Shown: piece after piece, positions 7,705 to 16,162 of the stretch | How the letters are laid out: each line of letters begins with the position of its first letter | How positions within the stretch are numbered: the stretch's first letter is position 1 | Assembly: GCA_964519345.1 (NCBI GenBank) | Contig: CAZFKX010000018.1 | Coordinates: forward strand, 29,250 to 93,249 | Length of the DNA stretch: 64,000 nt | Source of the DNA: Persephonella sp964519345 | Lineage (GTDB): Bacteria > Aquificota > Aquificia > Aquificales > Hydrogenothermaceae | Direction: 5' to 3' | Notes under the pieces: model-generated | The model's input: only the letters and a program-made list of their open reading frames with translations | What the model was told of the DNA's origin: nothing | Databases searched by the model: none | Position numbers and translations under genes: made by a program

Positions 7705-8724
7705 TTAACCTCCTTTACTGTATTCTCTTAATCTGTTTAAAATCTCGTATGCTTTTTTAGAATAAATGGTTTCCTTTGCAAGTTCAATACCCTCCCTGAT
7801 CGAATCAACGGCACTTACCGCATGCAGGGCAAAACCTGCATTTAATGCGACAAAATCTGTTCTTCTGCTTTTATCCCTACCTTCAAGAATATCAAGTGCT
7901 ACCTGAAGATTAAAATCAAGATCTCCCCCCTTTATATCCTCCAAGGAAGCTCTCTCTATGCCAAAATCCTCAGGTTTAACTGAATAAATTGAAATTTCTG
8001 ACCCATTTAGTTCAGCAACTAATGTGTCTGTGGTAATAGAAACCTCGTCAAGACCCTCCATACCATGAACAACATAAGCCTTCTTTAAACCTAAAAGAGA
8101 AAGAACTCTTGCTATGGGTTCAACAAGGTTTTTATCATATACACCTAAAAGCTGATATTTGGCTCCAGCAGGATTTGAAAGTGGTCCAAGTATATTAAAT
8201 ATGGTTCTTACTCCTATCTCTTTTCTCTGTTTTATAACATTTTTCATGGCCGGATGGTATATTGGGGCAAAAAGAAAACCAAGTCCTATCCTATCTATAG
8301 CTTCCGCTGTTTTTTCAGGAGAAAGATCTATCTTAACTCCAAGAGCCTCCATTATATCCGCACTACCGCATTTAGAAGACACAGACCTATTGCCATGTTT
8401 TGCCACCTTTACTCCTGCACCTGCTATAACAAAAGCTGTTATTGTTGAAACATTGAATGTATCAATTTTATCTCCCCCTGTACCGCACGTATCTATAAGT
8501 TTTGAACGATCCTTTACTGGAACTTTTACAGCTTTTTCCCTCATTATTTTAGCAGCTGATCTTATTTCCTCGACAGATTCCCCTTTCATTTTTAGACCTA
8601 CAAGAACAGCTCCTATCTGGGAATCTGTTGCTTTCCCATCCATAAGAATTTTAAAAAGATCCTCCATTTCTTCAGAAGAAAGATTACAGCCTTCTGTTAT
8701 CTTTTTTATGTACTTTTTTATCAT
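7705..8724 (-). CDS. trpD: Anthranilate phosphoribosyltransferase
   Basis: Joins anthranilate and PRPP in tryptophan synthesis. The protein shows the PRPP site GTGGDKIDTFNVST (about 79-92), the KHGNRSVSSKCGSADIMEALG stretch and LGPLSNPA (about 180). I start it at the ATG at 8724 (339 residues). GAGGG lies 6 bases before it, and the usual family start is MI-K. An ATG at 8730 overlaps the upstream stop as ATGA and adds two residues, but has the Shine-Dalgarno directly against it. trpA lies 48 kb away, so trp genes are dispersed here. Confidence 0.93.
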   Translation of the reverse strand: MIKKYIKKITEGCNLSSEEMEDLFKILMDGKATDSQIGAVLVGLKMKGESVEEIRSAAKIMREKAVKVPVKDRSKLIDTCGTGGDKIDTFNVSTITAFVIAGAGVKVAKHGNRSVSSKCGSADIMEALGVKIDLSPEKTAEAIDRIGLGFLFAPIYHPAMKNVIKQRKEIGVRTIFNILGPLSNPAGAKYQLLGVYDKNLVEPIARVLSLLGLKKAYVVHGMEGLDEVSITTDTLVAELNGSEISIYSVKPEDFGIERASLEDIKGGDLDFNLQVALDILEGRDKSRRTDFVALNAGFALHAVSAVDSIREGIELAKETIYSKKAYEILNRLREYSKGG

Positions 8725-8726
8725 TT

Positions 8727-9587
8727 TCATCCCTCGAGAGATTTATCCAGATATTCAATAACTGCACTCTCTTTTAATTTTTTTAAATAAAGATCAACTT
8801 CTTTTTGAAGCTTTTTATTTACCTCTTCTCCTGTCAGTTCCTGATGAACAATCTTTTTTTCTTCAGATTCTATCTTTATAAAATATACACCTTTACCTGC
8901 ATCTATCTCAAAAATATCTCCTACTTTATGCTCCCATATTGGTTTATCAAGTGTTTTAACAAGATCACCCTTTTTTACTTCACCTAAAAGCCCGCCTTTT
9001 TCAGCTGTAATGGGATCGTCCGAGTATTCCTCTGCAAGTTCATCAAACGATTTCTTACCTATCAACTTTTTAACTATCCTTAATTTCTCTTCAAAGCCCG
9101 GTCTGTTTCTATCAAGATATATAAGCCTGATTTTTCTCAGATTAACCGCTTTCCCTTCCTGTATTCCTTCAAAAAGGTTTCTTTTTAGGTATATATGAAT
9201 AAACTTAGATATCATTATCTCCCTTTTTATAAGATCTTTAAATAGAGAAAAAACAAGACCTTTCTCTTCAAGCTTTCTTCTAAAATCCTGAATGTTGTTT
9301 AATCTGTTTAACTTTGCCAGTCTCAAGATAGCATTATTTATCTCCGAGGGTGTTGCATGTATTCCTACTTTCTCAGCAGCCTGCGATAGAACGATCTGAT
9401 CGATAAGTTTTTTTGCTGCTTCTTTTTCATCATTTACACCATACCACTCTTTAGCAAGTTCTATCTCAGATTTTAAAACAGGTTTTCCATTTACGACAAG
9501 AACAACCTTATCCAAAAGTTCTTCCTGAGAGTATGATATAGAAAATAATACTGTAAAAAGAAGAAATATAGAAAAAACAAACCTCAT
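8727..9587 (-). CDS. Parvulin-type peptidyl-prolyl isomerase, SurA/PrsA-like, periplasmic
   Basis: A 286-residue protein with an N-terminal signal peptide (about 1-20, ending SISYS). A SurA-N-like chaperone region follows (about 22-135), then a rotamase domain (about 145-240) with the FDELAEEYSDDPITAEKGGLLG core. It should help fold outer-membrane proteins in the periplasm. The start is an ATG at 9587 overlapping the glmU stop (TGATG), with GGAG 7 bases upstream. The single parvulin domain is shorter than the two in E. coli SurA, so the exact subfamily is open. Confidence 0.85.
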   Translation of the reverse strand: MRFVFSIFLLFTVLFSISYSQEELLDKVVLVVNGKPVLKSEIELAKEWYGVNDEKEAAKKLIDQIVLSQAAEKVGIHATPSEINNAILRLAKLNRLNNIQDFRRKLEEKGLVFSLFKDLIKREIMISKFIHIYLKRNLFEGIQEGKAVNLRKIRLIYLDRNRPGFEEKLRIVKKLIGKKSFDELAEEYSDDPITAEKGGLLGEVKKGDLVKTLDKPIWEHKVGDIFEIDAGKGVYFIKIESEEKKIVHQELTGEEVNKKLQKEVDLYLKKLKESAVIEYLDKSLEG

Positions 9588-11044
9588 CAATCAGCTCCCT
9601 TTTTCTTCTTCCTTATCTCTGAGTAGTCTGGAATTATTTTCTGAGTAGATCTTTCTACAGCCAGTGCTTTATCAGGAACATTTTTTGTTATAACAGATCC
9701 TGATCCTGTAATAGCCTCTTCTCCAACAACTACAGGTGCAACAAGCATAGTATCGCTTCCTATAAAAGCTTTATCTTTTATTACAGTTTTATGCTTCTTA
9801 AATCCGTCGTAATTGCAGGTTATAGCACCTGCTCCTATATTTACCTGATTTCCTACTTCTGCATCACCAATATAGCTCAAATGTCTCGCATTTGTTCCCT
9901 TTCCTATTTTTGAGTTTTTAATCTCTACAAAATTGCCTATTACTGAATCAGATCCAACAACTGTATTGTTTCTTATTCTTGAAAATGGACCAACAACAGC
10001 ATTATCCTCTATAATACTGTCCTCAATAATGGTATTTGCAAGTATTTTCACATTGTTACCTATCTTACTGTTTCTAACTATACAGTTTGACTCTATAACC
10101 GTTCCTTCTCCTATCTGGGTGCTTCCCCTCAGCATAACATTTGGAAATATCTCAACATCCTTAGAAAGATCAACATCAAACTCTATCCAAACAGTTTCAG
10201 GACTGTGTATTGTAACTCCATTTAAAGCCCAGAAACTTAGATACTGCATTTTCATGATACTTTCAGCTTTTGCAAGATCCCATCTGTTATTAACACCTAT
10301 AGCTTCTGTAGAATCAGGAAGAAGGAGAGAATGTATATCCTTTCCTCTTTTTCTCAACAGTCTGATAACATCAGTAATATAATATTCTCCCTGTGAGTTC
10401 TCATTCTCAAGCTGGTCTAAAACCTCTAAAAGATATGGGGCATAAAAAATATATATTCCAGTGTTTACTTCTTTTATAGATCTCTCTTGGGGAGAAGCAT
10501 CTCTATCTTCCACTATTCTTAAAATTCTGTGCTGACTGTCTTTTATAACTCTACCGTATCCTGTCGGATCCTGCATATATGCTGTAAGAACCACTCCCGC
10601 TATATTTTTATTCCTGTATCCTGTCATATCTCCAAGATTGGCTCCTTCATATCTAACAAGAGCATCCATGAAACTTACAGCGTTCTTTAAAGTTTCTCCT
10701 TTTATCAAAGGCATATCACCATTCATTATAAGAACATATCCTTCATAATCTACGAGATAATCCTTAGCCGAAGCGACGGCGTGACCTGTTCCAAGTTGTT
10801 CGTCTTGTTCAACATAAACGCACCTATCACAATTTATAGCCTTTTTAACTTCTTCCTTTTTATATCCTACAACATATATTATTTGTTCAGGATTTATCCA
10901 TCTTGCAGAAAGGGATACATAAAAAATCATCGGCTTTCCAAGTATTTCATGTAAAACCTTGGGTTTTTCAGATCTGAATCTTGTTCCTTTACCCGCTGCA
11001 AGAATAACAACCTTAGTTTTTTCTCCAGAATGAATATGTTCCAT
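9587..11044 (-). CDS. glmU: Bifunctional GlmU: GlcNAc-1-P uridyltransferase / glucosamine-1-P acetyltransferase
   Basis: Makes UDP-GlcNAc, the precursor for peptidoglycan, LPS and probably Pel. The N-terminal pyrophosphorylase has LAAGKGTRFRSEKPKVLHE (about 14-32) and QLGTGHAVASA. The C-terminal half is a hexapeptide-repeat left-handed helix ending in IGAGAITCNYDGFKKHKT and IGSDTMLVAPV. The start at 11044 (485 residues) has GGAG 6 bases upstream. A longer frame from 11083 would run 38 bases into hisG and contain this Shine-Dalgarno. It is slightly longer than the typical 450-460 residues. Confidence 0.95.
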   Translation of the reverse strand: MEHIHSGEKTKVVILAAGKGTRFRSEKPKVLHEILGKPMIFYVSLSARWINPEQIIYVVGYKKEEVKKAINCDRCVYVEQDEQLGTGHAVASAKDYLVDYEGYVLIMNGDMPLIKGETLKNAVSFMDALVRYEGANLGDMTGYRNKNIAGVVLTAYMQDPTGYGRVIKDSQHRILRIVEDRDASPQERSIKEVNTGIYIFYAPYLLEVLDQLENENSQGEYYITDVIRLLRKRGKDIHSLLLPDSTEAIGVNNRWDLAKAESIMKMQYLSFWALNGVTIHSPETVWIEFDVDLSKDVEIFPNVMLRGSTQIGEGTVIESNCIVRNSKIGNNVKILANTIIEDSIIEDNAVVGPFSRIRNNTVVGSDSVIGNFVEIKNSKIGKGTNARHLSYIGDAEVGNQVNIGAGAITCNYDGFKKHKTVIKDKAFIGSDTMLVAPVVVGEEAITGSGSVITKNVPDKALAVERSTQKIIPDYSEIRKKKKGAD

Positions 11045-11045
11045 C

Positions 11046-11702
11046 TCACACTCCTTTATCAAGGAATTTATGTAATCTTTCAATTAATGGGAGAACCTTT
11101 TCTTTCCTTGTTTTATAACTGATCCTGTTTACTATAAGCTTTGCAGAAGATTGTCTTATATGTTCAATTACAACAAGCCCATTTTCCCTCAACGTTCTAC
11201 CTGTCTCAACTATATCAACTATATACTCTGAAAGACCAACGAGAGGAGCAAGCTCTACTGATCCATAAAGTTCAATTACATTTACCTTTATACCTTTCTT
11301 TCCAAAAAACTGTTTTGTCACTTCGGGGTACTTGGTTGACACTTTTATTGACGTAGGATTTGAAAAATATTTTTCTTTACTTTCAGGAAGACCTGCAACA
11401 ACTATATCACACACACCAATTTTAAGATCAATAGGTCTATAAACATCAGGATTACTTTCTAAAAGAACATCATCACCAGCAACACCTATATCTGCAATAC
11501 CGTTCTCAACATATGTTGGAACGTCTTTTGCCCTTACCAATAAAAAATAGAACTTTCTGCTCTCTATAATGAGTTTTCTTGATGTGCTGTTAATATCTTC
11601 TTTGAGAATTTCAGCTTTTTTTAGTATATCTATTGTTTGATCAAAAAGCCTTCCCTTAGGAAGTGCTATAGTCAGCTTATTATTATTTAACTTTCTTATC
11701 AT
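11046..11702 (-). CDS. hisG: ATP phosphoribosyltransferase, short form
   Basis: First step of histidine synthesis, condensing ATP and PRPP. The 218-residue length marks the short HisG form, which lacks the C-terminal regulatory domain and normally needs HisZ as partner; no hisZ is in this window. Motifs are ALPKGRLF (about 14-21), IGVAGDDVL, and DIVETGRTLRENGL (the PRPP loop). It starts directly after the minE stop (TAG-ATG) and is followed by glmU 1 base later. Confidence 0.94.
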   Translation of the reverse strand: MIRKLNNNKLTIALPKGRLFDQTIDILKKAEILKEDINSTSRKLIIESRKFYFLLVRAKDVPTYVENGIADIGVAGDDVLLESNPDVYRPIDLKIGVCDIVVAGLPESKEKYFSNPTSIKVSTKYPEVTKQFFGKKGIKVNVIELYGSVELAPLVGLSEYIVDIVETGRTLRENGLVVIEHIRQSSAKLIVNRISYKTRKEKVLPLIERLHKFLDKGV

Positions 11703-11954
11703 CTACCTTCCACTTTCCTTTGCAAATGGGATACTTATCCAGAGTTCATACACATTGTCTTCATTTTTTATATTGACTTCAATCCTGTTTGGATCAAACT
11801 GTGGATATTTTGAAAAAACATCTATCAGATCCTTCTGTAGCAACTCTGCAAAATTTGTAGGAAGACCCTTTCTTTCATAAGAAAGGACAACCATAAGCCT
11901 TTCTTTTGCTATCTCAGAAGATTTCTTCTTTCTGAAAAAATCTAATATAGACAT
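11703..11954 (-). CDS. minE: Cell division topological specificity factor MinE
   Basis: Stimulates MinD ATPase and drives pole-to-pole oscillation that keeps the division site at mid-cell. The 83-residue protein has the membrane-targeting start MSILDFFRKKKSS, the anti-MinCD helix with AKERLMVVLSYER (about 16-28), and a C-terminal topological domain with the FDPNRIEVNI strand. It lies directly between minD and hisG. Confidence 0.93.
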   Translation of the reverse strand: MSILDFFRKKKSSEIAKERLMVVLSYERKGLPTNFAELLQKDLIDVFSKYPQFDPNRIEVNIKNEDNVYELWISIPFAKESGR

Positions 11955-11956
11955 AA

Positions 11957-12766
11957 TTACCTCCCAAACAATCTACTTAAAAAGCCCTTCTTCACCTCAA
12001 GCTCGTCAAATGGAACATCAAAACCTTCAATTCTTCTTGCAATATTAATCAGTGCTTTTCCAGCTGGAGAACTTTCGGCATGAAGAACTATAGGTTCACC
12101 TTTATTTGTAAAATCAACCATTTTTTCTTCATCAGGAACTATTCCTATTTTTGGTATATGTAAAATCTCTTCAATGTCTTCTACAGAAAGCATTTCTCCC
12201 TTTTTTACCTGATGAATTCTTATTCTATTAACAATAAGTTTTATATCCTCTTTCTCCATAGATTCCAAAAGCCCTATTATCCTATCTGCATCTCTTACAG
12301 AAGAAACCTCAGGATTAGTAACTACAAGAGCTTCTTCAGCAGGAGATGCTGCTGTTTTAAAACCTCCTTCTATCCCCGCAGGTGAATCTATAAAAATATA
12401 GTCAAACTGTTCTTTAACCGTCTCAACTATATCTGTAAGCTGTTCAGGTTTTACAGCTTCTTTATCTTTTGTCTGCGCAGCAGGGAGAAGGTAAAGTGAA
12501 AGCCCTCTTTTATCCTTAACAAAAGCTTTCTCAGGTGATACCCTACCTTCCACTACATCAACAATGTCATAAACTATCCTGTTCTCAAGACCAAGAATCA
12601 TATCAAGATTTCTAAGACCTATATCTGCATCAATCGTAAGAACCTTTTTGCCCATTTTAGCAAGAGAAGTGGCGATATTGGCCGTTACTGTTGTTTTTCC
12701 TACTCCCCCTTTACCTGAGGTTACTACAAATACTCTTGCACCTTTAATATCTTTTCTTTCTTCCAT
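11957..12766 (-). CDS. minD: Septum site-determining ATPase MinD
   Basis: Membrane-cycling ATPase that carries MinC to the poles. The 269-residue protein has the deviant Walker A TSGKGGVGKTT (about 16-26), the TIDADIGLRNLD switch (about 44-55) and FIDSPAGIEGG (about 115-125). The C-terminal amphipathic membrane helix is seen in KKGFLSRLFGR. It is 2 bases from minE and 22 bases from minC. Confidence 0.96.
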   Translation of the reverse strand: MEERKDIKGARVFVVTSGKGGVGKTTVTANIATSLAKMGKKVLTIDADIGLRNLDMILGLENRIVYDIVDVVEGRVSPEKAFVKDKRGLSLYLLPAAQTKDKEAVKPEQLTDIVETVKEQFDYIFIDSPAGIEGGFKTAASPAEEALVVTNPEVSSVRDADRIIGLLESMEKEDIKLIVNRIRIHQVKKGEMLSVEDIEEILHIPKIGIVPDEEKMVDFTNKGEPIVLHAESSPAGKALINIARRIEGFDVPFDELEVKKGFLSRLFGR

Positions 12767-12788
12767 CTTTTTCTACCTCAAAGGTATT

Positions 12789-13388
12789 TCAAATTTTATC
12801 AATATAAATCTTATTATCTTCAATATATGCTTTTTCCGGATATTCTGGCTCTTCCATCTCATCAGGCGATCTTGTAAAGTAACTTGCTATTCTTAACTGC
12901 TGCGGCTTCAATTTTAATGCCATAATTACAGCTGTTTCATCACCATTTGCGCCTGCATGTACTATACCTCTAAGTGTTCCCATAACAATAATATTTCCTG
13001 ATGCCACAACATATGCATCAGGATTAACATCCCCAATTATTAAAATATCACCATCATACTCAACCCTCTGACCGCTTCTTAATGTTTTGTTTATTATTTT
13101 CAGGGATTTTTTCTCTGAAACATTCTTAATAGAAGTTTTTTCAGATTTTTTATCTGATGTTTTGTAACCTAAAACCCTTGAGTTATACTTTTTCAGTATA
13201 TTCTCTATCTCTTCCTTTTGGGTTTCAGAAAGCTGTATATCTGAAAGATCAACTATGGAGATAGAACCTTTGAAAAATGCTGATGAGAGTTTTTTTTCCA
13301 GCTCCTCAAGATTTTCTTTAAAAGATCTTTTTCCGTCCAGCTTTATCATCAAAGCTGGAATCGTTACACCCTTAATTTCTAATCCCAA
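12789..13388 (-). CDS. minC: Septum site-determining protein MinC
   Basis: FtsZ inhibitor delivered by MinD. The 199-residue protein has an N-terminal domain with KGVTIPALMIKLDG, a variable Ser/Lys-rich linker (about 78-92) and a C-terminal beta-helix. The C-terminal domain carries SGQRVEYDGDILIIGDVNPDAYVVASGNIIVMGTLRG-type sequence (about 101-140), the MinD-binding part. The start is a TTG behind AGGA with short spacing; no better start is visible. It heads the minC-to-fabL run and is divergent from lysA across 83 bases. Confidence 0.93.
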   Translation of the reverse strand: MGLEIKGVTIPALMIKLDGKRSFKENLEELEKKLSSAFFKGSISIVDLSDIQLSETQKEEIENILKKYNSRVLGYKTSDKKSEKTSIKNVSEKKSLKIINKTLRSGQRVEYDGDILIIGDVNPDAYVVASGNIIVMGTLRGIVHAGANGDETAVIMALKLKPQQLRIASYFTRSPDEMEEPEYPEKAYIEDNKIYIDKI

Positions 13389-13471
13389 AGTCCTACTCTC
13401 TTGTGAAAACTCGTAGTATTATTTATCATATATATTTTAAACCAAGTTTAATCTGGAGGCAAAAGATTTAG

Positions 13472-14752
13472 ATGGAAGAAGGATTTAGTAGGTATTTCTA
13501 CTACAAAGGAGATCAGCTTTACTGTGAAAATATTCCTATAAAGGAGATAGCATCAAAGGTTGGTACTCCGTTTTACCTTTACAGCAAAAGGGCTATATTA
13601 GATAAAATAAACCAGTACAAAAGAGCTTTTGAGGATTACGATACATTAATATGTTATGCAGCCAAAGCAAATTCAAATTTATCAATACTGAAGATATTTG
13701 AGGAAAATGATCTTGGCCTTGATATAGTCTCAGGGGGAGAACTGTATAAAGCAAAAAAAGCTGGATTTCCTTCAAACAGGATAGTTTACGCAGGAGTTGG
13801 CAAAACAGATTTTGAGCTTGAATACGCCATAAGGGAAAACATTCTTTCCTTTAATGTTGAAAGTGAGATGGAAATAGATGTTCTTGACGAGCTTGCTGAA
13901 AAACTCAACAAAACAGTAAGAGTATCAATAAGGGTAAATCCTGATGTAAATCCCAAAACTCATCCCTATATATCAACAGGTCTTAGAAAAAGCAAATTTG
14001 GTATAGATATTGAAGATGCTTTAAACGTTTATAAAAAAGCTGTAAAGAAAAAAAATATTGAGGTTATAGGCATACACTGTCATATAGGATCCCAGATAAT
14101 GGAAATATCTCCTTACATTGAGGCTGTTGAAAAAACTGCCGAACTAATATTCAGGTTAAAAAAAGAAGGTATTGAACTACAACATTTTGATATCGGTGGG
14201 GGAATAGGAATAAAGTATAAGCCTGAGGATAATCCACCTACACCTGACGATCTTGCAAAAGCTGTTATTCCAATAGTGAGAAATACCGGACTTAAACTTA
14301 TAATAGAACCGGGAAGATCTTTAATAGGCGAAGCAGGTGCTCTGATTACTCAGGTCGTTTTTCTAAAAAATAAAAAAGATAAACATTTTGTAATTGTTGA
14401 TTCAGGTATGAATGATCTATTGAGACCTGCAATGTATAATGCATATCACCATATTCTCTCGATTGAAAAAAAAGAAAAAAAGGTTGTGGCTGATATTGTT
14501 GGTCCTATATGCGAAACCGGTGATTTTTTCGCCACCGATAGGGAGATAGATGATGTTAATAGAAAAGACTACTTGGCTGTTATGAGTGCAGGTGCTTACG
14601 GTTCTTCAATGTCATCTAACTACAATGTAAGACCAAGAGCTGCTGAAGTACTTGTTTCTGACAGCAGTTTTTATCTTATAAAAGAAAGAGAAGACTACAG
14701 CTATATAACAAAACTTGAAGAAGATGCTATGGTTTCTTTAACAACAGAATAA
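13472..14752 (+). CDS. lysA: Diaminopimelate decarboxylase
   Basis: PLP enzyme converting meso-diaminopimelate to L-lysine. The 426-residue protein has the PLP lysine K65 in YAAKANSN, the HCHIGSQI motif (about 201-208), the glycine loop FDIGGGIGIKY (about 239-249), EPGRSLIGEAG (about 280-290) and the substrate cysteine in CETGDFFA (about 350). GGAGG lies 12 bases before the ATG, slightly long spacing. It is followed by purD after 25 bases. Confidence 0.95.
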   Translation: MEEGFSRYFYYKGDQLYCENIPIKEIASKVGTPFYLYSKRAILDKINQYKRAFEDYDTLICYAAKANSNLSILKIFEENDLGLDIVSGGELYKAKKAGFPSNRIVYAGVGKTDFELEYAIRENILSFNVESEMEIDVLDELAEKLNKTVRVSIRVNPDVNPKTHPYISTGLRKSKFGIDIEDALNVYKKAVKKKNIEVIGIHCHIGSQIMEISPYIEAVEKTAELIFRLKKEGIELQHFDIGGGIGIKYKPEDNPPTPDDLAKAVIPIVRNTGLKLIIEPGRSLIGEAGALITQVVFLKNKKDKHFVIVDSGMNDLLRPAMYNAYHHILSIEKKEKKVVADIVGPICETGDFFATDREIDDVNRKDYLAVMSAGAYGSSMSSNYNVRPRAAEVLVSDSSFYLIKEREDYSYITKLEEDAMVSLTTE

Positions 14753-14777
14753 TAAACAGAATACAGGAGAGGTGTAG

Positions 14778-16067
14778 ATGAAAGTTTTAGTTGTAGGAAA
14801 CGGTGGTAGAGAGCATGCTCTTGCATGGAAAATAAAACAGAGTCCTCTTGTAAAGCATCTGTACTGTGCAAAAGGCAACGCTGGTATTTGGCAGATAGCT
14901 AAAAAAGTTGATATATCTCCCACAGATATTAAAAATCTTGTAAATTTTGCAAAAACGGAAGGTATAGATCTTACAGTCGTTGGTCCTGAACAGCCACTTT
15001 CAGAAGGAATTGTCGATGCCTTTGAAAAAGCTGGACTAAAGATATTCGGTCATAAAAAATCTGCTGCTATACTTGAAGCAAGTAAAGTTTTCGCAAAAAA
15101 CTTTATGAAAAAGTATGGAATTCCAACAGCATTTTACGAAACTTTTGATAAAGAAAAAGAGGCGATTGAATTTGTTAAAAGAATGGGAACACCAATTGTT
15201 ATCAAAGCCGATGGACTCGCAGCAGGAAAAGGTGTTGTTATTGCAAATACGGAAGAAGAAGCTATAAGTACAATCAGAGATATGTTCGGTGGAAGATTTG
15301 GAGAGGCAAGTAAAAGAATAGTTATAGAAGAGTTTCTGACCGGAGAAGAGGCCTCTTATATAGCAATGGTAAAAGGAGATAAGCTTGTTCCGATGGCTAC
15401 ATCTCAGGATCACAAAAGGGTTTTTGATAATGATAAGGGGCCTAATACAGGTGGAATGGGAGCATATTCTCCAGCACCACTTGTAACACCTGAAATAGAA
15501 AAAGAGATACTTGAGAAAATAATGTACCCAACTTTAAAAGGTATGCAGTCAGAAGGAAGAGAGTTGTCAGGATTTCTTTATGCTGGACTTATGATAGGAG
15601 AAAAAGGGATAAATGTTCTTGAATTTAATGTAAGAATGGGAGATCCAGAAACTCAACCAATCATGAGAAGACTTAAAAGCGATCTTGTTGAACATATGCT
15701 TGACATACTTGAAGATAGAATAGATGAAGTAAAACCACAATGGAGCAAAAATTATTCAATAGGCGTTGTTATGGCATCTGCAGGATATCCTGGAAAGTAT
15801 GAAAAAGGAAAAGAGATTGTTGGAATTGAAGAAGCAGAAAAAGATCCTGACGTTGTTGTTTTCCATGCAGGAACAGATATAAAGGACGGAAAAATAATAA
15901 CATCAGGAGGAAGGGTCCTCACTGTGACAGCAACAGGAAAAACCCTAACAGAAGCTAAAGAAAAAGTTTACAAAGCTGTGGAAAAAATAAAGTTTGAAGG
16001 AGCCCATTACAGAAAAGATATAGGGGATAAAGGAATAAAAAGGCTAAAAAAACTTGGAATAGAATAA
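14778..16067 (+). CDS. purD: Phosphoribosylamine-glycine ligase
   Basis: ATP-grasp enzyme of purine synthesis joining phosphoribosylamine and glycine. The 429-residue protein begins with VLVVGNGGREHALAW, carries the ATP-grasp nucleotide motif VIKADGLAAGKGVVIA (about 137-152), GPNTGGMGAYSPAP (about 220-233) and the Mg-binding LEFNVRMGDPETQ (about 282-294). GGAGAGG precedes the ATG by about 6 bases. A weak AT hairpin (16078-16095) follows the gene. Confidence 0.96.
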   Translation: MKVLVVGNGGREHALAWKIKQSPLVKHLYCAKGNAGIWQIAKKVDISPTDIKNLVNFAKTEGIDLTVVGPEQPLSEGIVDAFEKAGLKIFGHKKSAAILEASKVFAKNFMKKYGIPTAFYETFDKEKEAIEFVKRMGTPIVIKADGLAAGKGVVIANTEEEAISTIRDMFGGRFGEASKRIVIEEFLTGEEASYIAMVKGDKLVPMATSQDHKRVFDNDKGPNTGGMGAYSPAPLVTPEIEKEILEKIMYPTLKGMQSEGRELSGFLYAGLMIGEKGINVLEFNVRMGDPETQPIMRRLKSDLVEHMLDILEDRIDEVKPQWSKNYSIGVVMASAGYPGKYEKGKEIVGIEEAEKDPDVVVFHAGTDIKDGKIITSGGRVLTVTATGKTLTEAKEKVYKAVEKIKFEGAHYRKDIGDKGIKRLKKLGIE

Positions 16068-16162
16068 ATTTCACATGATAATTAATCTCAATTATAGAAA
16101 ATATTTTTTTGTTGATTTATAATTAAAACAAAACTTTTAGTTTTAATGTAAGGAGGGTTCTT

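Noticed and set aside
8159..8761. 200-residue plus-strand frame over trpD
   Set aside because: Antisense to a clearly conserved gene; composition is typical of reverse-complement coding sequence.
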